Assembly: GCA_964645045.1 (NCBI GenBank)
Contig: CAZXYZ010000054.1
Location: 1-64,000, forward strand
Length of the DNA: 64,000 bases
Direction: 5' to 3'
Source: Anammoximicrobium sp964645045
GTDB lineage: Bacteria; Planctomycetota; Planctomycetia; Pirellulales; Pirellulaceae
The translations under genes were made by a program, and so were the position numbers. Within the stretch, counting starts at the first letter, position 1. Each line of letters begins with the position of its first letter. The notes under the pieces were generated by a model. The model made no database searches. It saw nothing but the letters and a program-made list of their open reading frames with translations, and had not been told where the DNA came from. Shown here in pieces: positions 8,483 through 16,242 of this stretch.

Positions 8483-9691
8483 ATGGATCGACCTGGCTAC
8501 ATCGATGTTGATAAATTACAAGCGGAGACCACCCTCGAGGCCGCCGCCGCCAAATGCGGCGTGACCCTGGACATCAAAGGCACCGGCCCCGAAGTGCGGA
8601 TCGACTGTCCCTTCGGCTGCCCCGGCGATCATCAGGGGCGGAAAGAACTGGCGATCAACACCGGCAACCCGCAAAAAGTCTTCCAGTGCCACGCCTACCA
8701 ATGCGGCTTCCGCGGCAACCTGCTCACCCTGATGCACGGCTGGCTCACCGGGCGAAAACCCACCGGCGGCAAGCTCAAAGGCGACGAATTTCAGCGGGTC
8801 AAGCAAGTCCTGGCCGGCACCGCGGCGCCGACCGCCAGGCCGCCAGCCCCAACGTCGGCCCCAGCTCCCAGCGAAACGCCCCCGGCTGCCCGCCCATCCA
8901 ACACGCCCCTGATCGACGCGACCGAAGAGCGCGTCCGCGAACTGCACAACATCGACGAGAAATTCATCGCCGACGTCGCCCAGATGAATCCCGCCGCGGC
9001 GGGGTACGTCCGCCGCCACCCCTGCCTTTCTTCCGAGTCGATGCGCAAGTGGCGATGCGGCTACCTGCCCAACGATGGCGGCGGCGACAAACGCGGCTGG
9101 AGCCTCCGCGGCAGCATCGTCTACCCGGTGCTTGCCGAGAGCGGCAAGGTGCTCGCCTGGGTCGGGCGCGACGTGCATTACGATGAGAAAGAACAGGAGT
9201 TCGCCCGCCTGTCCCCGGTCGAGCGACAGGGCAAGGAGCCGCCCGCCAAGCACCGTTTCCCCAAGGGTTTTCATCGGGGCCAGGAACTGTTCGGCCAGCA
9301 CGCCGCCCGCCTCCGCGAGGAGGGCTACCGCGACTTCATCGCCCGGCACGGCCTGGTGATTGTGGAAGGATTCAACGACGTCATCGGACTCGACAACCTG
9401 GGCGTGCCCGCCCTGGGCATCCTGTCCAATCGCCTGACCGACGCGCAAGCCGAGAAGATCACCCGCTGGGCCGGCCAGATCGGCTCCAACCGCGTGACGT
9501 TGATGTTCGACTGCGAGCCGACCGGCGACGAAGGGGCCAAGGAAGCCCTGTGGCAACTGGCTCAGCGGCGGCTGGACGTCCGCCTGGCCTGGTCGCTGTC
9601 GATGCACGCGGGCGCGTACGCCGGCAAGCAACCGGAGACGCTCACGCGCGAGGACGTGGAACGCCTGCTCGCCTCCGGCGCTGCGAGTTGA
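8483..9691 (+). CDS. DNA primase-like protein (CHC2 zinc finger + TOPRIM)
   Basis: A protein of 402 residues. The N-terminus has a CHC2-like zinc ribbon: CPFGC near residue 33 and CHAYQCG near residue 70, followed by the NLLTLMHGWL helix. A Pro/Ala-rich linker (about 115-145) leads to a second domain with WSLRGSIVYPVLAESGKVLA and then a TOPRIM fold: LVIVEGFNDVIGLDNLG (catalytic Glu) and VTLMFDCEPTGDEGA (a DxxxxGDxGA version of the DxD motif). The catalytic middle of bacterial DnaG is shortened, as in plasmid and phage primases. It would make primers for replication of this element. The start codon overlaps the region upstream of the divergent replication-relaxation gene. The fold assignment is confident; activity is not proven. 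Confidence 0.8.
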   Translation: MDRPGYIDVDKLQAETTLEAAAAKCGVTLDIKGTGPEVRIDCPFGCPGDHQGRKELAINTGNPQKVFQCHAYQCGFRGNLLTLMHGWLTGRKPTGGKLKGDEFQRVKQVLAGTAAPTARPPAPTSAPAPSETPPAARPSNTPLIDATEERVRELHNIDEKFIADVAQMNPAAAGYVRRHPCLSSESMRKWRCGYLPNDGGGDKRGWSLRGSIVYPVLAESGKVLAWVGRDVHYDEKEQEFARLSPVERQGKEPPAKHRFPKGFHRGQELFGQHAARLREEGYRDFIARHGLVIVEGFNDVIGLDNLGVPALGILSNRLTDAQAEKITRWAGQIGSNRVTLMFDCEPTGDEGAKEALWQLAQRRLDVRLAWSLSMHAGAYAGKQPETLTREDVERLLASGAAS

Positions 9692-10204
9692 AACGCGTCG
9701 TCCCGCCGTGCCTCGGGCACGGACGCACCGGGACGCGCGTGGCAGAGTCGCACCGTGGATCCGCACGGCGACTAGCCGTCGGCGTCGTTCCGCTCCGCGG
9801 TAGTTCAGGCCGCGGGGCCTGAGTCGTGCGGGCAGCGCGTCGGGGCCGAGGTACGAGGCCGCGACCCCCGGGATGATGCCAAAGCGTTGGTCACGAGGAA
9901 CGAGTGCCAGCTCAGGTCGTCAGCCCGGGGGTCGCGGCCGAAGGTCCGCGACGCGCTGCCCCTCGCAGCATGGATCTGGCGGCTTTCCCAAGCCGAATGG
10001 ACGGTCGCGCTCCGCGCGCCACTCCCCCGCTGCCGACCGCCATGGGAGGCGATCGCCCGGCGAACGTCTGGCGGCCCCGCGACGCCTGCCCCGGCCCACC
10101 GCCGCACGATCGCCCCCCTCTTTCTTCTTCGAGTTGTGCGTCTCGTGCGGACTGCTCCTGCAGTCCGCCTGCCCGTCGCATCCAAAGAAATTCAAGCAGG
10201 CGGG
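9692..10204. other. GC-rich spacer between primase and origin candidate
   Basis: There is no convincing gene on either strand; frames are Arg/Pro-rich with no ribosome site or domain. The stretch contains small self-complementary stretches (for example GTGCCTCGGGCAC at about 9709-9721), possibly the primase terminator. Confidence 0.35.
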
Positions 10205-10262
10205 CCGCAGCCCGCTCCCCTCTTTTGCTATACAAGTGCTTTGAATAAACAAACGCTTTGTA
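10205..10262. other. AT-richer segment beside the iterons
   Basis: About 58 bp of markedly lower GC than the flanks (contains TATACAAGTGCTTTGAATAA), lying 63 bp from the iteron-like repeats. In iteron-type plasmid origins such a segment is where the strands first open. No good DnaA box was found. This is a position-based suggestion only. Confidence 0.35.
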
Positions 10263-10324
10263 GGCCCGAAACCGCAGGCCCGTTTTGGGCTTGGGAAAGC
10301 CACGCAATCGCAGCCACTCAGGAA

Positions 10325-10412
10325 AAAAGGTCCGGCAAACACCAATAGTCGCCCCGCAAAAGGTCCGGCAACCGCCAATACCCGACCGTCGAAAAGGTCC
10401 GGCAAACACCAA
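10325..10412. repeat. Three iteron-like direct repeats (candidate origin)
   Basis: Three 21-bp direct repeats sit at 10325-10345, 10358-10378 and 10392-10412, all reading AAAAGGTCCGGCAAACACCA (plus a final A) except that the middle copy has ACCGCCAA. Starts are 33 and 34 bp apart, close to three helical turns, so a protein would bind all three on the same DNA face. They lie 20 bp past the stop of the Rep-like gene. Such phased repeats next to a Rep gene are the hallmark of iteron plasmid origins. Confidence 0.65.
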
Positions 10413-10432
10413 GGGTGGAAACAGGCGTTCGA

Positions 10433-11914
10433 TCATGAGTTGGGTTGTCGTTGACTCAGCAACCAGACACTGAAGTCCGGAAACGTGAAGTGCTCGCGTT
10501 CGACCTTGCCGACCGCGGCCTCATGAGCCGCCTCGTGGCAGCGTTCCGGTTCCCGGAGACGATAGAATTCCAAGAACCCCTTCTCGTAGGCCAGGCACTG
10601 GCTGCGGCCCTCCGGGCTCTGTAGGAACGCCCGCAAGGCCGCCGCCCGCTCCGCCGCGTAGCAATCCCGCAACTGCTGTTCGCCCGCGGCTCCGGCCGCC
10701 CGCTCCGCCTCCCACTGGCGGCGTTTCGATTCCTTCTCGTGCGCATAAATCCAGTCCGGCGACATGCGTTCATTCTGGATGCCGTCGATCAGGAACGCCG
10801 CCGGCGACGTGCGGAAGCCCGGGAAGCCCCGCGGCTTTTCATGGATCGCCGCATCCGTAATCCGAATCCAGCGTTGGATCAGTCCCCTACTGTGCTGCTT
10901 GAACAACCGGCGGATCCCCGCCTCATCGACGCCGATCGACTGCAACGGTTGGTAGAGCGGATCCTCCGTGAGCTTCTGCAACCGGCCCGCCGAACGTTCC
11001 GCCAGCGGCTGCCGGAAATACGGCCCCTCGAAGAACTGCACGACGTACAGCCCCTTGCCTCGCTTGAGGAACAGATCCTGGGGCCCGGTCTGTCCCCTGC
11101 CGAGTTCGATAATCCCCTGCTCCAGCAACTCGCGAATGCACGCCGTGAGGTCGAACTTCCGTTTCTTCAACGGCCGATCCGCCGAGAAGCCCAGCCCGTG
11201 GATCGTCAGGTCGTCCACGTTCAAAAACACCCGCTTCGATCGCCAGAAGCGATCCTTCAGCTTCAAGAACAACCGCCGGGCGCCCGGGCTCAGTTGCCGG
11301 TACACGTCCAGATCAAACAGCAGCGAGCCGCCCGTCGCCTGACACATCTGGAAGAACATCGGCGACCACTCGATCCGCCAAGCCCGCTCGGCATCGACGG
11401 GACCGCCCCGGCCCCGCGTGGGCAGGAAACTCGAGAAGAAATGCAACGTGATCCGCTCGTGCTGCTGCGTCACCGGATTGTAGAAAGCCGTATTCTGATA
11501 CGCGACCGCGGCGAGTCGTTCGAGTGACGCCCGCAGCTGATCGTACTGGCACCCGCCCAACGACATCCCCAGCCGCTTGATGATCCAATATGGCGTGGCC
11601 AGCAGCGTCGGCTCCGGCTGCTTGCGGGACAGGCACACACCCAACAAGCCCCACAGCACGTACTCGTCTTCGGACTGCAGGCCGTGCGGAGAGTACACGC
11701 TGACGCGGGCCTCGCGGGACTGGCCCTGGCTGGCGAACGTATAGGCCGTCTCAAACGTCCCCCCTTCGACCACCCCGCCCCGCAACGGCCAGAGGGCCGT
11801 CTCCAGCAGCGACAGCTGGGCAATCCCCTCTCGCCTGATGCCCGGCAAGCGGTAGCGTTGGCTGCTCGCGGGCGAGGGCGTGCCACTGGTGGCGTTGGGA
11901 ACGGACATGGGCAT
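10433..11914 (-). CDS. Plasmid replication initiator (RepA/RPA-like)
   Basis: A protein of 493 residues. Similar in layout to the RPA-type plasmid initiators: an early block with EDEYVLWGLLGVCLSRKQP, then PTLLATPYWIIKRLGMSLGG and a winged-helix region (YDQLRASLERLAAVAYQNTA), followed by SPMFFQMCQ, LDVYRQLSPGARRLFLKLKD and PLKKRKFDLTACIRELLEQG. The C-terminal ~130 residues are charged and helical (EKESKRRQWEAERAAG), probably a partner-binding tail. The start codon ATG 11914 shares one base with the stop of the upstream helix-turn-helix gene (TAATG), implying coupled translation. Iteron-like repeats lie just beyond its 3' end. Family membership is judged from motifs only; a TrfA/RepB-like alternative is possible, but a replication role is likely. 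Confidence 0.7.
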   Translation of the reverse strand: MPMSVPNATSGTPSPASSQRYRLPGIRREGIAQLSLLETALWPLRGGVVEGGTFETAYTFASQGQSREARVSVYSPHGLQSEDEYVLWGLLGVCLSRKQPEPTLLATPYWIIKRLGMSLGGCQYDQLRASLERLAAVAYQNTAFYNPVTQQHERITLHFFSSFLPTRGRGGPVDAERAWRIEWSPMFFQMCQATGGSLLFDLDVYRQLSPGARRLFLKLKDRFWRSKRVFLNVDDLTIHGLGFSADRPLKKRKFDLTACIRELLEQGIIELGRGQTGPQDLFLKRGKGLYVVQFFEGPYFRQPLAERSAGRLQKLTEDPLYQPLQSIGVDEAGIRRLFKQHSRGLIQRWIRITDAAIHEKPRGFPGFRTSPAAFLIDGIQNERMSPDWIYAHEKESKRRQWEAERAAGAAGEQQLRDCYAAERAAALRAFLQSPEGRSQCLAYEKGFLEFYRLREPERCHEAAHEAAVGKVEREHFTFPDFSVWLLSQRQPNS

Positions 11915-12471
11915 TAACGACGGAACATCCGGCCGAACAGTCCCCGCTTCTTTGCCGTCGTCGTTGCCTCGGGCTCACTCCCCTGCTCCGCCTGCGGCGG
12001 CTCGGCGTCAGTATGCACCACTTCCGCCCGTTGGCGATTGGAACTTTCCGGCAAAGCCAGCTGCTGCTGGAGCGAGCCGACCAAGATGTTTCCCTCCCGG
12101 AGTCGCTCGCTGAGTCCCTTGAGCAGTTCGTTCTGCGTCTCGATCTGGCGGTTCTTGATATCCAGCTCCCGCTGCAGCATTTCCAGGAGGGCCGTCGAGC
12201 CATCGCCGCCCGCGGCCGGTGCCGCCTTGGACTCCCCCGCCGCCTTCGCCCCCGCCTCCGGCACATGCCGGCGGAGCAACTCCTCCGAAATCCGCCAGGG
12301 GAAATTTTCGCCCTTCAGCCGCAGGGCCTTGGCCTCGTCCGGGCTGGGTTCGATCTGGTGCCGATCCGGATGCTGATCGTTCTCCAGAATCGGGTAGATA
12401 ATCCGGCGGATCGAACTGGGGGATTTACCGACCAGTTTTGCCGCCTCCGCGACCGTCAGAAATTTCGTCAT
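11914..12471 (-). CDS. Helix-turn-helix/coiled-coil DNA-binding protein
   Basis: A protein of 185 residues. The N-terminus FLTVAEAAKLVGKSPSSIRR is a MerR/excisionase-type helix-turn-helix, followed by a wing-like segment ending in FPWRISEELLRRHVP. After a Gly/Ala linker, residues ~93-140 form a probable coiled coil (ALLEMLQRELDIKNRQIET, NELLKGLSERLREGN), and the last residues are basic (AKKRGLFGRMFRR). A DNA-binding head with a coiled-coil tail, encoded ahead of rep, recalls KfrA-like or partition/copy-control proteins. It overlaps the rep start by one base. The TACCG repeat field begins 70 bp upstream and is the obvious candidate binding site. The exact role (repressor, centromere-binding protein) is inference. 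Confidence 0.6.
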   Translation of the reverse strand: MTKFLTVAEAAKLVGKSPSSIRRIIYPILENDQHPDRHQIEPSPDEAKALRLKGENFPWRISEELLRRHVPEAGAKAAGESKAAPAAGGDGSTALLEMLQRELDIKNRQIETQNELLKGLSERLREGNILVGSLQQQLALPESSNRQRAEVVHTDAEPPQAEQGSEPEATTTAKKRGLFGRMFRR

Positions 12472-12540
12472 AGGGAGTAGGGGAATGTCGGCCGGAGATT
12501 ACTCCAGCTGGAACCATCTTGGGAAGGGCATTTGAGAAGC

Positions 12541-12780
12541 TACCGCCCCCGTACCGCGGCGGCCTTCCGACGCCCTACCGCGACGCTACCGACACGCTGG
12601 AAAGCCGCTACCAGAGCGCATTTCACGCACGTACCGGAAGCCCTACCGGCACAGCTCCGGCGGCAGCCCCCACCTACCGCGCCGGCAGCATTCCGGCAGC
12701 CTTTCGGCGGTACGTTTTCGACGGGGTTTCGGACACGTTCCACGGCACCTACCACGGCACGGTTTCGGCACCTATCCGGC
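12541..12780. promoter_or_regulatory. Field of phased TACCG repeats upstream of rep operon
   Basis: The pentamer TACCG recurs at 12541, 12552, 12576, 12587, 12632, 12644 and 12675, with variants TACCA at 12609 and 12750 and TATCCG at 12773. Successive spacings are 11, 24, 11, 22, 23, 12 and 31 bp, close to one or two helical turns, so most copies face the same side of the DNA. The stretch is devoid of genes and lies directly upstream of the helix-turn-helix/rep operon, making it a candidate operator, second iteron cluster or partition centromere. Confidence 0.45.
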
Positions 12781-13067
12781 ACCCTGCCGATCGGTGCGAG
12801 AGGGGAGTGGGGGACTGCCTTCCAAGGGTGCCAGCGCGAAGGGTCTCGAAACCCTTCCGAAAGGTCACCGCCGCGTCGCCTGAAAACCCTCCGCCAAGGC
12901 ACCCAATCCGAGAGGGGATGGGCGGCCGATTTGCAGTTCGGCTTGCGTACGGGCTGGGAATGATTCCGCGTGCATGGCAGCGGGGGTTCCACGCCCCCTT
13001 CCAGCGATCGGCGGAGGAGGGGACCGGCTCCTCCGCCAGACGCGACAACAGCCCCGTGCGCGAGCAA
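12781..13067. other. Spacer with no recognised gene
   Basis: This continues the GC-rich spacer between the TACCG field and the small gene ending at 13068. Reading frames on both strands are of low complexity (Arg, Pro, Gly) and none has a ribosome site. Nothing else was seen. Confidence 0.3.
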
Positions 13068-13289
13068 CTACTCCCGGATCTCGGAGCACTCGAAACAGCG
13101 ACGGTTGATCAACGGCGCATGGCGGTACGGATCGACCGCCCAGTCGTCATTCCAAGCATCGCACACGTGGTGATGCTCGGCGTTTTCCAGCTGCAAACGG
13201 GCAGCCTCTTCAGCCGCTTCCGCGGAATCCGCTTCGACCACCGTTTCGCGGAGCACCGAATCCACGTAGGTAACTAGAAATTTAGGCAT
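13068..13289 (-). CDS. Small acidic protein of unknown function
   Basis: A protein of 73 residues. I chose ATG 13289 because MPKFLVTYVDSVLRETVVEA has normal codon use and a beta-strand/helix pattern, whereas the upstream extension is Arg-rich. Residues 20-45 (DSAEAAEEAARLQLENAEH) look helical; the end is rich in Cys/Trp (VCDAWNDDWAV, RRCFECSEIRE). Small proteins with a 'xYxVTYVDSVxxETxVEA' style opening occur in plasmids and phages, but I cannot name the family. It probably forms an accessory operon with the gene at 13370-13930 just upstream (81 bp gap). Confidence 0.5.
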   Translation of the reverse strand: MPKFLVTYVDSVLRETVVEADSAEAAEEAARLQLENAEHHHVCDAWNDDWAVDPYRHAPLINRRCFECSEIRE

Positions 13290-13369
13290 GAGAAATTGGG
13301 GAAAAGAGTAGGGGGATTGCCGGAAACTGCCCGCCCGGTTGGCGGCTGCACGGATGCCGGCGGCGCGTG

Positions 13370-13930
13370 TCAGCAGTGGATGTCTACGCACACCACGCGA
13401 TGGTTTGGATACTGCTCGAGCGCCTCGATCACTTCGGCCAGCCACTGCTCATCCGACTTGATCTCGAAGTGTCCGTCCGAATGCGGATTGGGGATGTACC
13501 GCTCGTGCTCCAACCACGCGGCGTCGGGCGTCAGCACGTAGTAGGGGAGTCGGTCCTTCAGATTGGGCGACTTCCGCAGCGTGCGGGTGCTGATCACATT
13601 CCGGCTGGCACCCTTCAGGAAACCGTTCCAGCGGCCGCCGATCTCGAACCAATCCCAGCGGCCATCGGGATTGCAAGTCGTCGTGGAATACAAGCCATGC
13701 TCGTCCACGCCTCCCGGGCGATCCATCCAGTCTTTCATCCGCTCGGCCAGCGCATTCAGATCGTTCCGATCGAGCGAATAATGCGACGCCATCCGCTCGA
13801 TATCGAAAGGCTGCAGGTATTCGCGGTAGGGCGTCACGGCCAACGCCTCGTCAAACGGAGCCAGGGCACCGGCCACGAGCGCATCCGGATCGCCCTTGGC
13901 GCCGATGATGACAAACGTGCAGTAATGCAT
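13370..13930 (-). CDS. Phage/plasmid-type hypothetical protein
   Basis: A protein of 186 residues starting at ATG 13930 (MHYCTFVIIGAKGDPDALVA), with CTTTCCTC about 10 bases upstream. Features include ALAPFDEALAVTPYREYLQP near the N-terminus and GRWDWFEIGGRWNGFLK in the middle, a Trp/Gly-rich block I associate with phage and plasmid proteins that open with 'MHYxTxVL...DPExLVxxxLAPFDE'. No catalytic residues are evident. It is followed by the 73-residue gene in the same direction. Function unknown; likely element-borne cargo. Confidence 0.55.
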   Translation of the reverse strand: MHYCTFVIIGAKGDPDALVAGALAPFDEALAVTPYREYLQPFDIERMASHYSLDRNDLNALAERMKDWMDRPGGVDEHGLYSTTTCNPDGRWDWFEIGGRWNGFLKGASRNVISTRTLRKSPNLKDRLPYYVLTPDAAWLEHERYIPNPHSDGHFEIKSDEQWLAEVIEALEQYPNHRVVCVDIHC

Positions 13931-14105
13931 GTGAGGAAAGGGGGATGTGGAATAAAAACGGCGAAGTGCTGTGCGTTTGGATGTGGAGGTACGCGCCGGT
14001 GTTGAGCGGTCAGGCATAAGTGAAAGGGGAAAGGGATGCCAAGCGGCATCGTGTCCGGCAGCACGAGCATCCCGCCGTCAAGGGAGAGCAGGGGAGCGAC
14101 AGCGT
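13931..14105. other. Divergent spacer upstream of nuclease
   Basis: This is part of the 412-bp gap between the minus-strand hypothetical gene and the plus-strand nuclease. No gene was identified. The rest of the gap holds the first copy of the direct repeat described separately. Confidence 0.3.
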
Positions 14106-14196
14106 GGAACCGCGCAAGTTCGCAAGCGTGCCGCGCCGCGAACTTCTTGCGCCGGTTCCCCCGGACGCGACCTTGACGGCAAAGGGATGCGCAGTG
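14106..14196. repeat. Direct repeat copy 1 flanking the nuclease gene
   Basis: Imperfect repeat of about 90 bp, shared with 15610-15703. The best-conserved part, 14165-14196, starts ACGCGACCTTGACGGCA and matches 30 of 32 positions in the other copy. Upstream, GTTCCCCC and a diverged CGCAAG/CGCCGCGA segment are also shared. It sits 146 bp before the nuclease start. Confidence 0.6.
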
Positions 14197-14342
14197 CTAA
14201 GCCGAAGAGGCCGCGAGCAGGGGAGGGGAACGGTCGCAACCAGCCGAACCAGCACCGACCGTGGCCACGCCCCCGGAGTGCCTTGCGAGTTGGCGTCCGG
14301 CTCGTCTACAGTTGCGGCAACTTCTTTCATTCCCCTCGTTTT

Positions 14343-15605
14343 ATGTCCCACCGCATAGCGAGGCAGCTTGCCATCATTAGCCTCGTCACCATCGCACTGC
14401 TGCCAGTTTCCAGCCCGATGGCCAAGGCAGATCCCACCCCGCTCGGCTCAGTGCAGGTCCAGCGAGTGATTGATGGCGATACGGTGAAAGTCGATATCGC
14501 GGGTACCGGCGAGACCGTCCGCATCATCGGCATCGACACGCCCGAAACCGTTCATCCCACCAAAGCCGTGGAGTGTTTTGGAATGGAAGCGAGCAACAGG
14601 CTGAAAGGCTTGCTCGACGGCAAAGCAGTCCTTCTTCAGGCCAATCCAGCAGAGGACCGCGACCGATACGGCCGCATGCTTCGTTACGTCGAACTGGACG
14701 GCGAAGACATCGGCGCTGGCATGATCCGAGACGGCTACGCACACAGTTACAAGCAGTATCCGCACCCCCGACTGACGATCTACAACGAATTGGAGCAAGA
14801 AGCGAGAGCTGCAAGGCGGGGATTATGGGCCGCGTGTGACAGCTCCCCGGAGTTCGCCGATGTCCCCGCGGTGCATCCGTACTTGCCGGCAATCCGCTGG
14901 GGCAAGGACAGCGGTGTGTTGAGCGGGTATCCCGACGGAACATTCAAGCCGGAAACCACAGTAAACCGAGCCGAGTTTCTGAAAATCGTCTTGGCCGCCA
15001 AAGGCATCGACGCAACGTCCGGGGAGACGACCTCCGTCTTTTCGGACGTCGAGCCCGGCGCGTGGTATGCACCATACGTCCGTTACGCAAAGGACAGCGG
15101 CATCATTCAAGGCTACCCGGACGGCACCTTCAAACCAGGTCAGCCAGTCAACTTCGCCGAAGCGCTCAAAATGGCTTACGTCGCGCTCGGCTTTGACGGC
15201 GATTCCAGCGCCGGCGGCGAATGGTATCAGCGATACCTTCGACACGCGCAGACGCATTCCATCCTGTTTGAAACGAACGTCGATGTTTCCATCGGCATGA
15301 CCCGTAAGGACGTCGTCTGGATCGCCTGGCGGTTGCTCACCGACAGTCAGTCCGAGCCGGAACGTTCCGCTTCTTCCGTTGATTCCGGGACCGCCGCCGC
15401 GCCCGTTTCCAGTTCACCAATCACCGCCAACAGTGCCTGCACCATCAAAGGCAACATCTCGTCGAACAAAGAGAAGGTCTACCACGTCGACGGGTGCGGG
15501 AGTTACACCGCGACCAGAATTGACGAAACCGCAGGCGAACGATGGTTCTGCACCGAACAAGAAGCTCAGGCGGCCGGATGGCGAAAAGCGGGGAATTGCC
15601 CGTGA
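14343..15605 (+). CDS. Secreted thermonuclease-like protein with SLH domains
   Basis: A protein of 420 residues starting at ATG 14343; the open frame upstream is not protein-like. Residues 1-30 form a signal peptide (IISLVTIALLPVSS ... AKA). Residues ~37-165 are a staphylococcal-nuclease domain: VQRVIDGDTVKV, VRIIGIDTPET (catalytic Arg/Asp region), and DRDRYGRMLRYV (second Arg). Two S-layer homology repeats follow (IRWGKDSGVLSGYPDGTFKP, YAKDSGIIQGYPDGTFKPGQ) with a weaker third. The C-terminus (VYHVDGCGSYTATRIDE, RWFCTEQEAQAAGWRKA) is a small Cys-containing domain often found at the end of such nucleases. It would be exported and tethered to the cell surface to degrade extracellular nucleic acid. 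This architecture reminds me of Patescibacteria proteins, so transfer is possible. It is flanked by direct repeats. Confidence 0.85.
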   Translation: MSHRIARQLAIISLVTIALLPVSSPMAKADPTPLGSVQVQRVIDGDTVKVDIAGTGETVRIIGIDTPETVHPTKAVECFGMEASNRLKGLLDGKAVLLQANPAEDRDRYGRMLRYVELDGEDIGAGMIRDGYAHSYKQYPHPRLTIYNELEQEARAARRGLWAACDSSPEFADVPAVHPYLPAIRWGKDSGVLSGYPDGTFKPETTVNRAEFLKIVLAAKGIDATSGETTSVFSDVEPGAWYAPYVRYAKDSGIIQGYPDGTFKPGQPVNFAEALKMAYVALGFDGDSSAGGEWYQRYLRHAQTHSILFETNVDVSIGMTRKDVVWIAWRLLTDSQSEPERSASSVDSGTAAAPVSSSPITANSACTIKGNISSNKEKVYHVDGCGSYTATRIDETAGERWFCTEQEAQAAGWRKAGNCP

Positions 15606-15609
15606 ACGC

Positions 15610-15703
15610 TTGGCAAGTCGCGCAAGCTCGTCCGACCCCACGCCGCGACTCCTTGTTTCAGTTCCCCCTTAACGCGACCTTGACGGCAGAGGGATGCGCC
15701 GTG
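15610..15703. repeat. Direct repeat copy 2 flanking the nuclease gene
   Basis: Second copy of the repeat at 14106-14196, beginning a few bases after the nuclease stop. The segment 15672-15703 differs at two of 32 positions from copy 1. Same orientation, so recombination between the copies would excise the nuclease gene. Confidence 0.6.
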
Positions 15704-15745
15704 TCCTCTGCTGGGAATCGATGACCAAGGTCTGTCTGCCACAAT

Positions 15746-15970
15746 TCAAATTTCCGTTGGAACGTCGCTTGAATGCTCCAGGAACCACCGCACGTCTTCG
15801 CGAGTCGCCGAGCGACTGGAAAACGTCCGGATCACCGCTGGTTGCTCGGCCTCGGGAGCGGTCGGATCGACGACGTACCACAGCGTGTGCCGTTCACCAT
15901 GGTGCGTCACGATTGCGGGATACGACGGGGCCGTCACTTCATCCGTTGGATCGAGATGCTCGTTTGCCAT
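15746..15970 (-). CDS. Small hypothetical protein next to tRNA-Leu
   Basis: A protein of 74 residues (MANEHLDPTDEVTAPSYPAI ...). The composition is normal, with a plausible strand-helix pattern: RHTLWYVVDPTAPEAEQP in the middle and ATREDVRWFLEHSSD at the end. No ribosome site is strong and no family is recognised. It lies between the nuclease cassette and the tRNA-Leu gene, pointing back into the element. It could be a short regulator or simply cargo. Confidence 0.45.
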   Translation of the reverse strand: MANEHLDPTDEVTAPSYPAIVTHHGERHTLWYVVDPTAPEAEQPAVIRTFSSRSATREDVRWFLEHSSDVPTEI

Positions 15971-16065
15971 GTGGCTACTGTACTACGCGATGGAAGAAGA
16001 TCCATGCAACTGCCATGCAGCTGCCACCGTGCCACCGATTTGCCACCGATTTGAACCCAAGAAGC

Positions 16066-16100
16066 AAAAAAGGACTCACGGCGATTTGCCGTAAGTCCTT
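16066..16100 (-). terminator. Rho-independent terminator of tRNA-Leu
   Basis: Stem AAGGACTCACGGC / GCCGTAAGTCCTT (16070-16082 with 16088-16100; one G-U pair) and a 5-base loop, followed on the minus strand by a run of six T (16066-16071). It begins 12 bases after the tRNA 3' end. Confidence 0.8.
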
Positions 16101-16112
16101 ATGCTGTAGAAG

Positions 16113-16196
<84 letters not shown>

Positions 16197-16242
16197 GGCT
16201 GGAATCACTGCAGTCCAAAGTCTAGGCAAAAACGCGGTCGCG

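Noticed and set aside
12519..13277. Plus-strand frame of ~250 codons over the TACCG field
   Set aside because: Low-complexity translation without ribosome site. The DNA repeats account for the openness of the frame.
13971..14342. Upstream extension of the nuclease reading frame
   Set aside because: It would bury the signal peptide ~124 residues into the protein; ATG 14343 gives a normal exported protein.
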